Part shown: positions 8,561 through 17,535 of the stretch, in pieces
Layout: each line of letters begins with the position of its first letter
Numbering within the stretch: position 1 is the stretch's first letter
Source: Micromonospora alfalfae
GTDB taxonomy: Bacteria > Actinomycetota > Actinomycetes > Mycobacteriales > Micromonosporaceae
Reading direction: 5' to 3'
Length of the DNA: 64,000 bases
Assembly (NCBI RefSeq): GCF_022230925.1
Contig: NZ_JAKKFH010000008.1
Span: 124,001 to 188,000, forward strand
Notes under the pieces: generated by a model
The model's database searches: none
The model's input: the letters and a program-made list of their open reading frames with translations, nothing else
What the model was told of the DNA's origin: nothing
Position numbers and translations under genes: made by a program

Positions 8561-9189
8561 GCGCCCGTGACGAGATCCTGGCGCGGCTCCGGACCGCGCT
8601 GGCCGACAGCCCGCCGCCGGTGCAGGTGCCCCGCGGGTACCGCCGGGTCGACCACCGCTCCGACGTGATCGAAACCCTGGTCGACCGCCTGGAGGACTAC
8701 CGGGCCGTCGTCCACAGGGGCATCGACGCCCTGCCCCGACTGCTCGGCGCTGTCGACCGGCTCGCCGTTCCCACTGACGTCCCCGCGAACTGGCTGGCCG
8801 GTTACGCCGGAGAGGTGCACCGCGACGCGCCCCCGCTGTCACCGGCAGCGCTCGACGACCTGGACGCGGTCCTGACCGGCTGCGCCGTCGTGGTCGCCGA
8901 CACGGGCACCATCATCCTGGACGCCGGCCCGACGCAGGGGCGGCGCGCGCTCACCCTGGTGCCCGACCGGCACATCTGCGTCGTCCGCACCGACCAGGTC
9001 GTCGGTCTGCTGCCGGAGGCGCTCACCCGACTGGACCCGCACGCCCCGCTGACCTGGATCTCCGGCCCGTCCGCCACCAGCGACATCGAACTCAACCGTG
9101 TGGAGGGAGTGCACGGCCCGCGCCGGCTGGAGGTCGTCCTGATCAGCCCGGACGACGAAGTCGTTCCAGCGGGCGGCTCAGGCGTCTGA
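8557..9189 (+). CDS. lutC: L-lactate utilisation protein LutC (LldG), LUD domain
   Basis: The product has 210 residues and is made mainly of a LUD domain. Conserved stretches include VVVADTGTIILDAGP, RRALTLVPDRHICVV and SGPSATSDIELNRVEGVHGPR, the last being the family signature. It is the third subunit of the lactate oxidation complex. The start is GTG inside the lutB stop. The last 12 nt overlap the 3' end of the convergent lspA gene, so no separate terminator fits between them. Confidence 0.92.
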   Translation: MSARDEILARLRTALADSPPPVQVPRGYRRVDHRSDVIETLVDRLEDYRAVVHRGIDALPRLLGAVDRLAVPTDVPANWLAGYAGEVHRDAPPLSPAALDDLDAVLTGCAVVVADTGTIILDAGPTQGRRALTLVPDRHICVVRTDQVVGLLPEALTRLDPHAPLTWISGPSATSDIELNRVEGVHGPRRLEVVLISPDDEVVPAGGSGV

Positions 9190-9693
9190 CGAGGACCGCT
9201 GCTCGTCGCTGCGGCTCTCGCCGGGGGTGGCGGTCGCGCGCAGCGGAGTGCCGCGCACGTTGAGCAGCATGACGATGCCCACGCCGACCACCAGGGCGAT
9301 GTCGGCGACGTTGCCGACGAAGAACCCGGCGTAGTCGATGAAGTCCACCACGTGCCCGCGAGCGAACCCCGGCTCCCGGAGGAGGCGGTCCAGCAGGTGC
9401 GTCGCCGCGCCGCCGAGCACCAGGCCCAACGCCACCGCCCAGGCGCGCGACGTGACCCGCCACGCCACGACCGTCACCGCGACCACCGCCGCCGCCGCGA
9501 CCACCGCGAAGATCCAGGTGTACGCGGACCCGATCGAGAAGGCGGCGCCCGGGTTGTACAGGAGTCGCAGTTGCAGCAGGTCACCGAGAACGGTGATGGT
9601 CTGCCCGCCGGAGAGCGCGGACTCGGCCCAGTACTTGGTGAGCTGATCCGCGGCGAGCACCACAGCAGCGATCAACACGACGGCGCGGAACAT
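9178..9693 (-). CDS. lspA: Lipoprotein signal peptidase (prolipoprotein signal peptidase II)
   Basis: The product has 171 residues with four transmembrane segments. The catalytic aspartates are expected in HLLDRLLR and in GNVADIALVVG, and the NPGAAFSIG motif is also present. It cleaves signal peptides of diacylglyceryl-modified lipoproteins at the membrane. The 3' end overlaps lutC tail to tail. Upstream, a 180-bp gap separates it from the divergent ABC importer, whose binding protein is itself a lipoprotein. Confidence 0.93.
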   Translation of the reverse strand: MFRAVVLIAAVVLAADQLTKYWAESALSGGQTITVLGDLLQLRLLYNPGAAFSIGSAYTWIFAVVAAAAVVAVTVVAWRVTSRAWAVALGLVLGGAATHLLDRLLREPGFARGHVVDFIDYAGFFVGNVADIALVVGVGIVMLLNVRGTPLRATATPGESRSDEQRSSSDA

Positions 9694-9767
9694 TCCGGAA
9701 CCCTAGCCGGTCGCCGATGACCGTCACCACCGACGAATGGCTCCTGATCAACCAGAAGATGCCTACG

Positions 9768-9792
9768 TTTGGTAATTGCCAAAGAGTGGCAA
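9768..9792. promoter_or_regulatory. Two overlapping inverted repeats upstream of the ABC importer
   Basis: TTTGG at 9768-9772 pairs with CCAAA at 9779-9783. TTGCCA at 9776-9781 pairs with TGGCAA at 9787-9792 across 5 nt. The two dyads overlap about 80 bp before the binding-protein start, in locally AT-rich DNA. This is a plausible repressor site or promoter element for the importer operon. No dedicated regulator gene is adjacent, so the cognate protein is unknown. Confidence 0.45.
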
Positions 9793-9872
9793 CTGTGTCA
9801 CCGTGATGATCAACGGGGTCGGCGTCGCGCCCACCCGACAAACGATTCCTCCCCACACCACAGGAGCCCTCT

Positions 9873-11471
9873 GTGACCCGGATGCGTCCGACCTTCCGAC
9901 GCCTCACGGCGGCGACCGCGGCGGCGGGGATGCTCGTCCTCGCCGGATGTTCGGCCCCGGCCAACCCCGACGGCTCATCCGGCGGCGCAACACTGGTCGT
10001 CGCCACCTCCGACGAGCCGGACGCGTTGAACCCGGTGCTCAACTACGGCGTCGACGGCGCCTCACTGATCTTCGACGGCCTCGTCAGCCGCGACGACGAC
10101 AACCGCCTCGTCGCCGGCCTGTCCACGGCGCTGCCGCAGCTGTCACCCGATGGCCGCACAGTGACCGCGAAGCTCCGCGACGGCGTGCAGTTCCACGACG
10201 GCACCCCGCTGACCGCCCAGGACGTCGTCTTCACGTACCAGGCCGTGCTGGATCCGACCGTCGACTCGACGCTCCGCTCCGACCTGGACATGGTGGAGTC
10301 GGTGACCGCGCCCGACGCGGCCACTGTCGTGTTCCGGCTGCGCTACCCGTACGCGCCGTTCCTGCAGCGGCTCACCCTCGGCATCGTGCCGGCGAAACTG
10401 CTCAGCGGGCAGGACATCAACACCGCACCGTTCAACCGCAAGCCGATCGGGACCGGGCCGTACCGGGTCGACTCCTGGACCCCGGGCGACCGCCTGGTGC
10501 TCACCGCCAACGAGCGCTACTTCGGTGGCCGGCCGAAGAACAACCGGGTGGTGGTCGCGTTCGTCGCCGACGACAACGTCCGCGCCCAGCGGATGCGCGC
10601 CGGCGAGTTCGACGCCGCGGAACTGCCGCCGAAGCTGGCCTCCGGTTTCGACGCCGACACCACGTACCGGGTGCAGCGGGCGCCGACCGCCGACTACCGC
10701 GGCGTGATGCTGCCGACGGGCAACCCGATCCTCGCCGACCCGGCGGTCCGCCGAGCGCTCAACCTGGCCGTCGACCGGGCCGCGATGGTGGCCGGGCTCC
10801 TCGGTGGCGCCGGCGAACCGGCGTTCGGGCCGATCCCGCCGACCTCCGAGTTCGCCGACCCGTCGATCATCGGCAGACCCACCGCCGACCCGACATCGGC
10901 CGGAGCGCTGCTCGACGCGGCCGGCTGGACCCCCGGCCCCGGCGGGGTGCGCGTCAAGGACGGCCGGCCGGCCCGGTTCACGCTGATGTACCCGGCGAGC
11001 GACACGCTGCGCAAGGACCTGGCCCTCGCCGTCACCGCCGACGCGAAGAAGGTCGGCATCGAGGTCACTCCGGCGGGCCTCACCTGGGACGCCATCGACC
11101 CACGGATGAAGTCCGACGCCCTGCTGATGGGCTACGGCACGCCGTACGACCCGGACTTCGTCTCGTACAAGCTGTTCGGCTCGACGTTCGCGGGGCAGGG
11201 CTACTTCAACCCCGGCTCATACCGCTCCGACGTCGCCGACCGCGCCCTGCAGGAGGGCCGCGACCAGATCGACCCCGCCCTTCGCAAGGCCGCGTACGCG
11301 CAGTTCCAGAAGCAGTTGGCCGTCGACGTACCGTGGCTGTTCCTCACCTACCTGCGGCACACCTACGTGCTGAAGTCCTCGGTTGAGGGTGTGGCGCCGC
11401 GGGTCGAGGCGCACGAGCACGGGGTGGCGAACAGCCTCTGGTGGAACATCGACACCTGGACGCGGTCGTGA
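9873..11471 (+). CDS. ABC transporter substrate-binding lipoprotein, family 5 (peptide/nickel type)
   Basis: The product has 532 residues. A signal peptide ends in the lipobox LAGC, which places it on the outer face of the membrane after LspA processing. The SBP_bac_5 body includes DALNPVLNYG, DGVQFHDGTPLTAQDVVFTYQ and the GTGPYRVDSWTPGDRLVLTANERYF region that is typical of Dpp/Opp/Nik receptors. Ligands of this family include peptides, nickel chelates and opines, and the sequence alone does not decide. It is the first gene of a five-gene importer operon. Confidence 0.92.
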   Translation: MTRMRPTFRRLTAATAAAGMLVLAGCSAPANPDGSSGGATLVVATSDEPDALNPVLNYGVDGASLIFDGLVSRDDDNRLVAGLSTALPQLSPDGRTVTAKLRDGVQFHDGTPLTAQDVVFTYQAVLDPTVDSTLRSDLDMVESVTAPDAATVVFRLRYPYAPFLQRLTLGIVPAKLLSGQDINTAPFNRKPIGTGPYRVDSWTPGDRLVLTANERYFGGRPKNNRVVVAFVADDNVRAQRMRAGEFDAAELPPKLASGFDADTTYRVQRAPTADYRGVMLPTGNPILADPAVRRALNLAVDRAAMVAGLLGGAGEPAFGPIPPTSEFADPSIIGRPTADPTSAGALLDAAGWTPGPGGVRVKDGRPARFTLMYPASDTLRKDLALAVTADAKKVGIEVTPAGLTWDAIDPRMKSDALLMGYGTPYDPDFVSYKLFGSTFAGQGYFNPGSYRSDVADRALQEGRDQIDPALRKAAYAQFQKQLAVDVPWLFLTYLRHTYVLKSSVEGVAPRVEAHEHGVANSLWWNIDTWTRS

Positions 11472-12460
11472 CCCGCTCCGGCCGACTGGCCGGGGCCGGC
11501 GCGGTGGTCCGGCGTCGGCTCCTGATCGCCGTGCCGGTGCTCGCCGCGACCAGCGTCGGGATGTTCGCCCTCGGCGCCGCCTCGCCGGTCGACCCGGCGA
11601 AGCAGTACGCGGGCGCTGCGGCCTTCACCGCCAGCGAGGAGAACCTGGCCCAACTGCGCGCGAACTGGGGCATCGACGATCCCCTGCCGGTGCAGTACCT
11701 GCGTTGGATCAGCAACCTGGTGCAGGGCGACCTGGGTTGGTCGACCAGCCGCCACGAACCGGTCGCCTCGGTGCTCGCCGCCCGGGCCGGCTGGACGCTG
11801 CTCCTGATCGGTGTGTCCCTCGCCCTGGTCCTGGTCGCGAGCCTGCTGCTGGGCGCGCTGGCGGCGTACCGGCGCGGTGGTGTGTTCGACCGCGCGTTGC
11901 GGGCGGCCGCGTACGCGGTGCAGTCGATGCCGGTCTTCTGGCTGGGCCTGGCCGCGATCGCCGTGTTCGCGCTGGCCCTGGGCTGGTTGCCGGCGGGCGG
12001 GCTCACCGACGTCACAGCGACCAGCACGTCCTGGTCCGATGTGGCCCACCACCTGATCCTGCCGGTCGGGGTGTTGGCCGTGTCGCAGGCGCCGTGGTTC
12101 GTGCTGTTCGTCCGGGACGCTGTCGCGGAGAGCATGCGCGACGACCACGTGCTCGCGGCGCGGGCCCGCGGGTTGCCCGGTCGGACGGTGCTGTTCGGAC
12201 ACGCGCTGCGGACCGCGCTGCTGCCGTTCCTCACCCTGGTCGGCACCCACCTGCCCGAACTGGTCGGCGGGGCGGTGCTGGTCGAGACGGTCTTCTCGCT
12301 GCCGGGCCTCGGCGCCGTCACTGTCGCCGCCGCGCTGGGCAGCGACTTTCCGCTGCTGGCGGCGATCACGCTGGTCACCACAGCGGTGGTGCTGGCCGCG
12401 AACCTCGCGACCGACCTCGCCTACGCCGCCGCGGACCCGAGGGTACGACTCGATGGCTGA
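11468..12460 (+). CDS. ABC transporter permease, DppB/NikB type
   Basis: The product has 330 residues and six transmembrane segments. The N-terminal periplasmic region contains RANWGIDDPLPVQYLRWISNLVQGDLGWS, typical of the first permease of Dpp/Nik importers. The cytoplasmic EAA-like loop is in DDHVLAARARGLPGRTVLFGHALR. Start GTG overlaps the receptor gene stop by 4 nt. It pairs with the next permease to form the membrane channel. Confidence 0.92.
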   Translation: MTRSGRLAGAGAVVRRRLLIAVPVLAATSVGMFALGAASPVDPAKQYAGAAAFTASEENLAQLRANWGIDDPLPVQYLRWISNLVQGDLGWSTSRHEPVASVLAARAGWTLLLIGVSLALVLVASLLLGALAAYRRGGVFDRALRAAAYAVQSMPVFWLGLAAIAVFALALGWLPAGGLTDVTATSTSWSDVAHHLILPVGVLAVSQAPWFVLFVRDAVAESMRDDHVLAARARGLPGRTVLFGHALRTALLPFLTLVGTHLPELVGGAVLVETVFSLPGLGAVTVAAALGSDFPLLAAITLVTTAVVLAANLATDLAYAAADPRVRLDG

Positions 12461-13337
12461 CCTCGCTGCCCGACCGCCGCTGCTCCGGGTGGCCCGGTCG
12501 CGGCTGCGGCTGCGCTCCGGCCGGGCCGGCGCCGTCGCGGCCGGCCTGGTCCTGCTGGTGGCCGTCGCCGGCTCGCTGCTCGCTCCGCTCGTCTGGCCGC
12601 TCGACCAGAGCGCTGTCGCACTGGACCAGACCCGGTTGGCGCCCTCCTGGGCCCACCTCGCCGGCACCGACGACCTGGGCCGCGACGTGGCGCACCGCGC
12701 CGTCTACGGGCTGCGGGTCTCGCTGCTCGTCGGCGCGGTCGCCGCGCTCGTCGCCACAGTCCTCGGGGGCGTGGTGGGCGGGATCGCCGGCACGCTCGGC
12801 GGCCGGGTCGACCGGATCCTGATGCGGATCGTGGACACCATCGCCGCGATGCCGCACCTGCTGCTGGGCATCTTCATCGTCGCCATGCTGCGTCCCAGCC
12901 TCGGTGCCGTGATCGCCTCCGTCGGGCTCACCCACTGGCTCTCCACCGCCCGCATCGTCCGATCCGAGTTGTTGAGCCTGCGGACCCGACCGTTCGTCGA
13001 CGCCGCCATCAGCGGCGGAGCCGGCCGGCTCCGGGTCCTCACCCGGCACCTGCTGCCGCACGTCCTGCCCCGGCTGGCCCTGGCGACCACCCTGATGATC
13101 CCGCACGCGGTGTGGCACGAGACCGCGCTGTCGTTCCTCGGGCTCGGCCTGCCGCCACACCTCGCCTCGCTGGGCAACATGATCAACGACGGCCAGGGGT
13201 CGCTGCTGACCGGTGCCTGGTGGGCCAGCCTGGCACCGGGCGCTGTCATCGTGGTCGTCACCCTCGCCATCGCGGTCCTCGCCGCCCGCTGGCGCGACCG
13301 CCTCGATCCCCGGATCCGAGCGGAGCTGCACCTGTGA
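12453..13337 (+). CDS. ABC transporter permease, DppC/NikC type
   Basis: The product has 294 residues. The N terminus carries the HLAGTDDLGRDVAHRAVYGLRVSL motif of second permeases of the Dpp/Nik family, and the EAA loop is in DAAISGGAGRLRVLTRHLLPHV. Five or six transmembrane segments follow. The ATG overlaps the end of the first permease gene by 8 nt and the stop overlaps the first ATPase start, so expression is tightly coupled. Confidence 0.92.
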   Translation: MADLAARPPLLRVARSRLRLRSGRAGAVAAGLVLLVAVAGSLLAPLVWPLDQSAVALDQTRLAPSWAHLAGTDDLGRDVAHRAVYGLRVSLLVGAVAALVATVLGGVVGGIAGTLGGRVDRILMRIVDTIAAMPHLLLGIFIVAMLRPSLGAVIASVGLTHWLSTARIVRSELLSLRTRPFVDAAISGGAGRLRVLTRHLLPHVLPRLALATTLMIPHAVWHETALSFLGLGLPPHLASLGNMINDGQGSLLTGAWWASLAPGAVIVVVTLAIAVLAARWRDRLDPRIRAELHL

Positions 13338-14341
13338 CCACCACCGAATCCGCTACCGCCGAGGCGTCGCCCCACGCCGCCGCGCGGCAGCCGCTGCTCG
13401 CCGTCGACGGCCTCGGCGTCGAGTTCCGGCTCCGCGACGCGCGCGTGCGCGCAGTCAGCGATCTCAGCCTCACCGTGCGGCCCGGCGAACTGCTGGCCGT
13501 CGTCGGCGAGTCCGGCTGCGGCAAGTCCGTCCTGGCCCACGCCCTGCTCGGCCTCCTGCCGGGCAACGCCACGACCACCGGTCACGCCGTGCTGCACCAC
13601 CCCGGCGCCGGCCCGGTCGACCTGGTCACCTGCGGCCAACGCCAGCTTGCCCGCAGGGTACGCGGGCGCCGGGTCGGACTGGTCCCGCAGAGCCCGGCCA
13701 CCGCCCTGAACCCGGTCCGCACCGGACGGCGACTGCTCGCCGAGACGCTGCGGGCGCACGGCCGCGACCGCGCCGATGCCGACCGCCTCGCTGTCGATGT
13801 CGGACTCGACCCGGCGGACCTGGACCGCTACCCGCACGAGCTGTCCGGTGGCATGGCACAGCGTCTGGTCACCGCGCTCGCACTGGCGCCCGACCCGTCG
13901 CTGCTCATCGCCGACGAGCCCACCACCGGGCTGGACCGGCCGCTGGTGGACCACACCCTCGACCTGCTGCGCCGTCGCTGCGACAACGGCGCGGCAGTCG
14001 TGCTCATCACGCACGACCTGGCCGCCGCACACCGGGTCGCCGACACCGTCGCCGTGATGTACGCCAGCCGCATCGTGGAACACCGCCCCACCGACCAGCT
14101 GTTCACCGCGCCGACCCACCCGTACGCCTCGGCGCTGCTCGACGCCCTGCCGGACCGGGCCTTCCGGCCGGTGCCGGGCGACCCGCCGATGCTCACCGCG
14201 CTGCCCCCGGGCTGCGCGTTCGCGCCCCGCTGCCCACGCCGCACCGACACCTGCGCGGACCGACCACAGCCGACACCGGTCGCCGGTGGCGGCACAGTGG
14301 CCTGCCACCACCCGATCCCCACCACCGGAGCCACCACGTGA
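13334..14341 (+). CDS. ABC transporter ATP-binding protein, DppD/NikD/OppD type
   Basis: The product has 335 residues with Walker A GESGCGKS, signature LSGGMAQRL, Walker B LLIADEPTTGLD and the switch histidine in LITHD. The C terminus has the oligopeptide-transporter extension with PPGCAFAPRCPRR and later cysteines, which can bind an iron-sulfur cluster in relatives. GTG start within the permease stop (GTGA). It is the larger of two non-identical ATPases. Confidence 0.92.
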   Translation: MTTTESATAEASPHAAARQPLLAVDGLGVEFRLRDARVRAVSDLSLTVRPGELLAVVGESGCGKSVLAHALLGLLPGNATTTGHAVLHHPGAGPVDLVTCGQRQLARRVRGRRVGLVPQSPATALNPVRTGRRLLAETLRAHGRDRADADRLAVDVGLDPADLDRYPHELSGGMAQRLVTALALAPDPSLLIADEPTTGLDRPLVDHTLDLLRRRCDNGAAVVLITHDLAAAHRVADTVAVMYASRIVEHRPTDQLFTAPTHPYASALLDALPDRAFRPVPGDPPMLTALPPGCAFAPRCPRRTDTCADRPQPTPVAGGGTVACHHPIPTTGATT

Positions 14342-15018
14342 CCAGCGCGCAGCACCTGCTCGCCGACGAGGTGAGCGTCTCCTACGGCCGCCAGGTGGTC
14401 CTCGACGACGTCACAGTGCGGATCGGCCGGGGAGAGACGGTCGGACTGCGCGGGCCGTCCGGCTGCGGGAAGTCGACACTGGTCCGGGTCCTGGCCCTGC
14501 TGCACCGCCCCGACCAGGGCCGGGTCAGCATCGACGGCACCCCTGTCGACGCCGTTCGGTATGCCGTGCCGGTCGCCCTACGGACCCGCGTCGCCGCCCT
14601 CTTCCAGAGCCCGCGCGCCGCAGCCGATCCTCGACTGAGCCTCACCGATCTCATCGCCGAACCGCTGCGCGCCACCCGGACGCCCGAGTCGGCGGTCCGG
14701 GAACGGGTGGCCGAACTCGCCGACCTCGTCGGCCTCACAGCGGATCTGCGCAGCCGGCGTCCCCACGCGGTGTCCGACGGGCAACTGCAACGCGCCTGCC
14801 TCGCCCGGGCCCTCGTACACCGCCCCGACTACCTGCTCTGCGACGAGGCCACCGCGATGCTCGACGCCTCAACCCAGGCGCACGTCGCCGCCGTCATCCG
14901 CGACTACCAGCGGACCCAGCAGGCCGGTGTCCTGGTCATCACCCACGACCAGACCCTGCTGGCCCGCTGGAGCGACCGGATCGTCGACCTCGCCAGCACA
15001 GCGGGGGCACGCTCCTGA
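14338..15018 (+). CDS. ABC transporter ATP-binding protein, DppF/NikE type, short form with degenerate signature
   Basis: The product has 226 residues with Walker A GPSGCGKS, Walker B YLLCDEATAMLD and the histidine switch VITHD. The signature is VSDGQLQRA instead of LSGGQ, so the first glycine position is Asp. It lacks the Cys-rich oligopeptide tail of its partner. Short second ATPases of this kind occur in nickel and metallophore-type importers such as NikE or CntF, which hints at a metal complex rather than a peptide (inference). Coupled to the previous gene by GTGA. Confidence 0.88.
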   Translation: MTSAQHLLADEVSVSYGRQVVLDDVTVRIGRGETVGLRGPSGCGKSTLVRVLALLHRPDQGRVSIDGTPVDAVRYAVPVALRTRVAALFQSPRAAADPRLSLTDLIAEPLRATRTPESAVRERVAELADLVGLTADLRSRRPHAVSDGQLQRACLARALVHRPDYLLCDEATAMLDASTQAHVAAVIRDYQRTQQAGVLVITHDQTLLARWSDRIVDLASTAGARS

Positions 15019-15088
15019 ACCGCGGTGCGGTGCGGTGCGAATGCCGGGGCAACGGGCGATCGGCCTCCACCACTCGGACGCGGCAGCG

Positions 15089-15988
15089 TCAGCCGACGTC
15101 GAGGGGCACCCGCCGAGCGCGGGAGTCGGGGCGGCCGGCGAGGATGCCGGCGAGGATCTCCGCGCCGTCGACGACCCTCGGGCCGGGGCGGTTGAAGTAG
15201 GCAGGCCCGTCGACCACCCACACCTGCCCGTTACGCACCGCGGGCAGGTCCGCCCAGCCGGGTTGCCCGACCGCCACGGACAATTCGTCGAAGGTTCGCT
15301 CAGGCGTGAACCCGCACGGCCCGAACACCACCACCTCGGGAGCCAGGTCGGCGACCACCGACCACAGGTGCGGGGTGCTGTGCGCGCCCGGCCCGAGCAG
15401 CAGCGAGCGCCCGCCCGCGTAGGCGATCTGCTCCGGCACCCAGTGCCCACCAGGCATCAGCGGGTCGAGCCACTCGACGAACAACACCGTCGGCCCGCCG
15501 GGCGCCGACCCCGGCAACGCGGCGAGGCGACGCTCGGCGTCGGCTCGGATCTCCGCCGCCCTGCCTTCGGTGCCGGTCAGCGCGGCCACGGCATCGACAG
15601 TGTCGAGGATCCCGGCGATGGTCCTCGCCTCCAGGGACATCACAGTGGTGTCGAGATCGATCAGACCAACCGCGTCGTTGACCCGCTCGTAGGAGACCGC
15701 ACACACGTCGCACAGATCCTGGGTCAGGATCAGATCCGGCTTCAACCCCTCCAGCACGGCGACGTCGAGCTGGTACAACGACGATCCCCGGTGCGGGTTA
15801 CCGGCGATCGCCGCCGAGATCTCCCGGCTCGTCAGGGTCTCCGGCAGGGACGTCGCGGTCACCGCCGGGACGTCGACCAGAGCCCCCGGCGGCCAGTCAC
15901 ACTCGTGGGTACGCCCGACCAGATGCCCGGTCAGGCCGAGCATGGCCACGATGTCCGTGGCCGCCGGCAACAGGGAGACGATTCGCAC
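15089..15988 (-). CDS. BtuF-like cobalamin-binding protein without signal peptide
   Basis: The product has 299 residues and the class III periplasmic-binding fold. It opens directly with RIVSLLPAATDIVAMLGL, and also shows THECDWP, LILTQDLCDVCAVSY and a late FNRPGPRVVDGAEILAG. No leader or lipobox is present. This leaderless form is known among actinobacterial BtuF-like proteins and would stay in the cytosol, where the ligand and job are unclear. It is convergent with the importer operon and not obviously part of it. Confidence 0.82.
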   Translation of the reverse strand: MRIVSLLPAATDIVAMLGLTGHLVGRTHECDWPPGALVDVPAVTATSLPETLTSREISAAIAGNPHRGSSLYQLDVAVLEGLKPDLILTQDLCDVCAVSYERVNDAVGLIDLDTTVMSLEARTIAGILDTVDAVAALTGTEGRAAEIRADAERRLAALPGSAPGGPTVLFVEWLDPLMPGGHWVPEQIAYAGGRSLLLGPGAHSTPHLWSVVADLAPEVVVFGPCGFTPERTFDELSVAVGQPGWADLPAVRNGQVWVVDGPAYFNRPGPRVVDGAEILAGILAGRPDSRARRVPLDVG

Positions 15989-16120
15989 ACCGGCCTGCCT
16001 ACCAGGCGCGACCGAACCACGTCCACTCCCCGACAGAGAGAGATCACGGCGGCTCGCCCTGTCACATCGGCTCCTCGTCTGGGCTCATGAGCACGAGTGC
16101 AGACACGCGAGGAGTACACA

Positions 16121-16480
16121 ATGCAGTTTGAAGAAGCCGCCGAGGCCGCCGACGAAGCGACGATGCGGTCGATGCTGTACGCCGACCCTGGACTGTGCGA
16201 TCGGCATGCAGACCTGGTTACGCGGATGGCCGAGGCGCGCAACTGGTCAACGGTCCGGCTGCTCATCGATCTTGGCTTCGGCGTCAACGGTGTCACCGCC
16301 GCCGGGGCCACCGCCCTGCACCATGCGGCGGCAGCGGGGGAACTGTCGATCGCGCGCCTGCTGGTCGAGCACGGTGCCGACCACACCACCCGCGAACCAG
16401 GGTTCAACGCGCAGCCGGCGGGTTGGGCGCAGTACTTCAAGAAGCGGGAAACCCAGAAATATCTCGAGTCCCTGGCCTGA
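16121..16480 (+). CDS. Small ankyrin repeat protein
   Basis: The product has 119 residues. The central part has two ankyrin-like units, TVRLLIDLGFGVNGVTAAGATALHHAAAAG and IARLLVEHGADH, followed by a variant third unit. The ATG at 16121 was chosen because GAGGAG lies 6 nt upstream; a GTG at 16097 is less well placed. No signal peptide is present. It is a likely protein-binding adaptor. Small ankyrin proteins also serve as immunity proteins in polymorphic toxin systems, but no toxin is adjacent. Confidence 0.78.
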   Translation: MQFEEAAEAADEATMRSMLYADPGLCDRHADLVTRMAEARNWSTVRLLIDLGFGVNGVTAAGATALHHAAAAGELSIARLLVEHGADHTTREPGFNAQPAGWAQYFKKRETQKYLESLA

Positions 16481-16540
16481 TGCTGCGCCGTCCGGTCAGG
16501 CGGCATCAGACCCACAGCTCATGGAAGTGAGGCTTGGCAT

Positions 16541-17434
16541 TCACCCCATTGTTCGCTCCGCCTGGTTCAGGAGGGCGGACGCGAGGCGGTGGACGCGGTC
16601 GGGGTCGCGGACAACGTCGATCCTGACGATCTTGTCGGCCGCGACAGCGAAGGCCATGACAGAAAACGGCTGCCCGTCGCGGCTGATCAACGTTCCGATC
16701 GCGCCGTTGACCAGGGCGGGGCGCAGTTGGCCACCGCGTGGTGCGCGCGCCTGCTTGGCCACGGCCGCCGCGCCGCGAACGACGGTCGCCGGCCTGGCGG
16801 TGCCGAAGTCGGTGCGCAGGACGACGTCGGGGTCGAGGACCTGCACGAGGGCGTCGAAGTCACCGGTCCACGCAGCCGCGTAGAAGGCACGGACGACCTG
16901 CCGCTGGCGCGCCAGATCCGGACCGGTTGAAGGGATCTCGGCACCGTGCACCCGGCGCCGTGCCCGGCTGGCGAGTTGTCGCGCGGCGGCCGGGGTGCGG
17001 CCCACGATGCCGGCGATCTCCTCGAAGGGCAGGTCGAACATGTCGTGCAGCACGAACGCCAACCGCTCAGCAGGAGTGAGCTGGTCGAGCACGACGAGCA
17101 GGGCCAAGCTCACCGAGTCGGCCAGCAACGCCTCCTGCTCGGGGTCGAGGTCCCCGTCCGGGATGACGACCAGGTCGGGCAGGTGCGTGGCGAACGGAAC
17201 CTCCCGGCGGCGTCGGCGAGAACGCAACGTGTGCAGGCACTCCCGTGCGACGACAGTGGTCAACCATCCGCCGAGGTTGTCGATCTGATCCGCGTCGGAC
17301 CGGCTCAGCCGTAACCAGGCATCCTGAACAGCGTCGTCCGCGTCAGCCAGCGAACCGAGCATTCGATAAGCCACCGCCCGCAGCCGGGGTCGGTGCTGCT
17401 CGAAGCGCGCGGCCAACCAGTCATTCTCGTCCAT
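16541..17434 (-). CDS. ECF RNA polymerase sigma factor, SigJ/ECF41-like, with SnoaL tail
   Basis: The product has 297 residues. Region 2 contains AYRMLGSLADADDAVQDAWLRLSR. Region 4 contains LHDMFDLPFEEIAGIVGRTPAAARQLASRARRRV, which is diagnostic for SigJ-like ECF factors. The C-terminal 110 residues are an NTF2/SnoaL-like domain that regulates the sigma part in cis. The family is usually linked to small oxidoreductase genes; here its neighbours are an ankyrin protein and the tRNA remnant. Confidence 0.9.
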   Translation of the reverse strand: MDENDWLAARFEQHRPRLRAVAYRMLGSLADADDAVQDAWLRLSRSDADQIDNLGGWLTTVVARECLHTLRSRRRRREVPFATHLPDLVVIPDGDLDPEQEALLADSVSLALLVVLDQLTPAERLAFVLHDMFDLPFEEIAGIVGRTPAAARQLASRARRRVHGAEIPSTGPDLARQRQVVRAFYAAAWTGDFDALVQVLDPDVVLRTDFGTARPATVVRGAAAVAKQARAPRGGQLRPALVNGAIGTLISRDGQPFSVMAFAVAADKIVRIDVVRDPDRVHRLASALLNQAERTMG

Positions 17435-17535
17435 CGGTCACACCATCCCATCACCAAGGCCCACAGAGATGAGCCCTCAGGTACGACGAACGTGACACGG
17501 CCGGGAAGCGGCCTCTGACTTGCGCAAACTGAGAG

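Noticed and set aside
7079..8842. 587-codon minus-strand frame over lutB
   Set aside because: Composition is Gly/Arg/Val without any domain, and lutB on the other strand has both iron-sulfur motifs.
9873..15018. Naming the importer nikABCDE or dppABCDF
   Set aside because: Family 5 receptors cannot be assigned a ligand from motifs alone; no nickel enzyme or peptide-use genes are adjacent.
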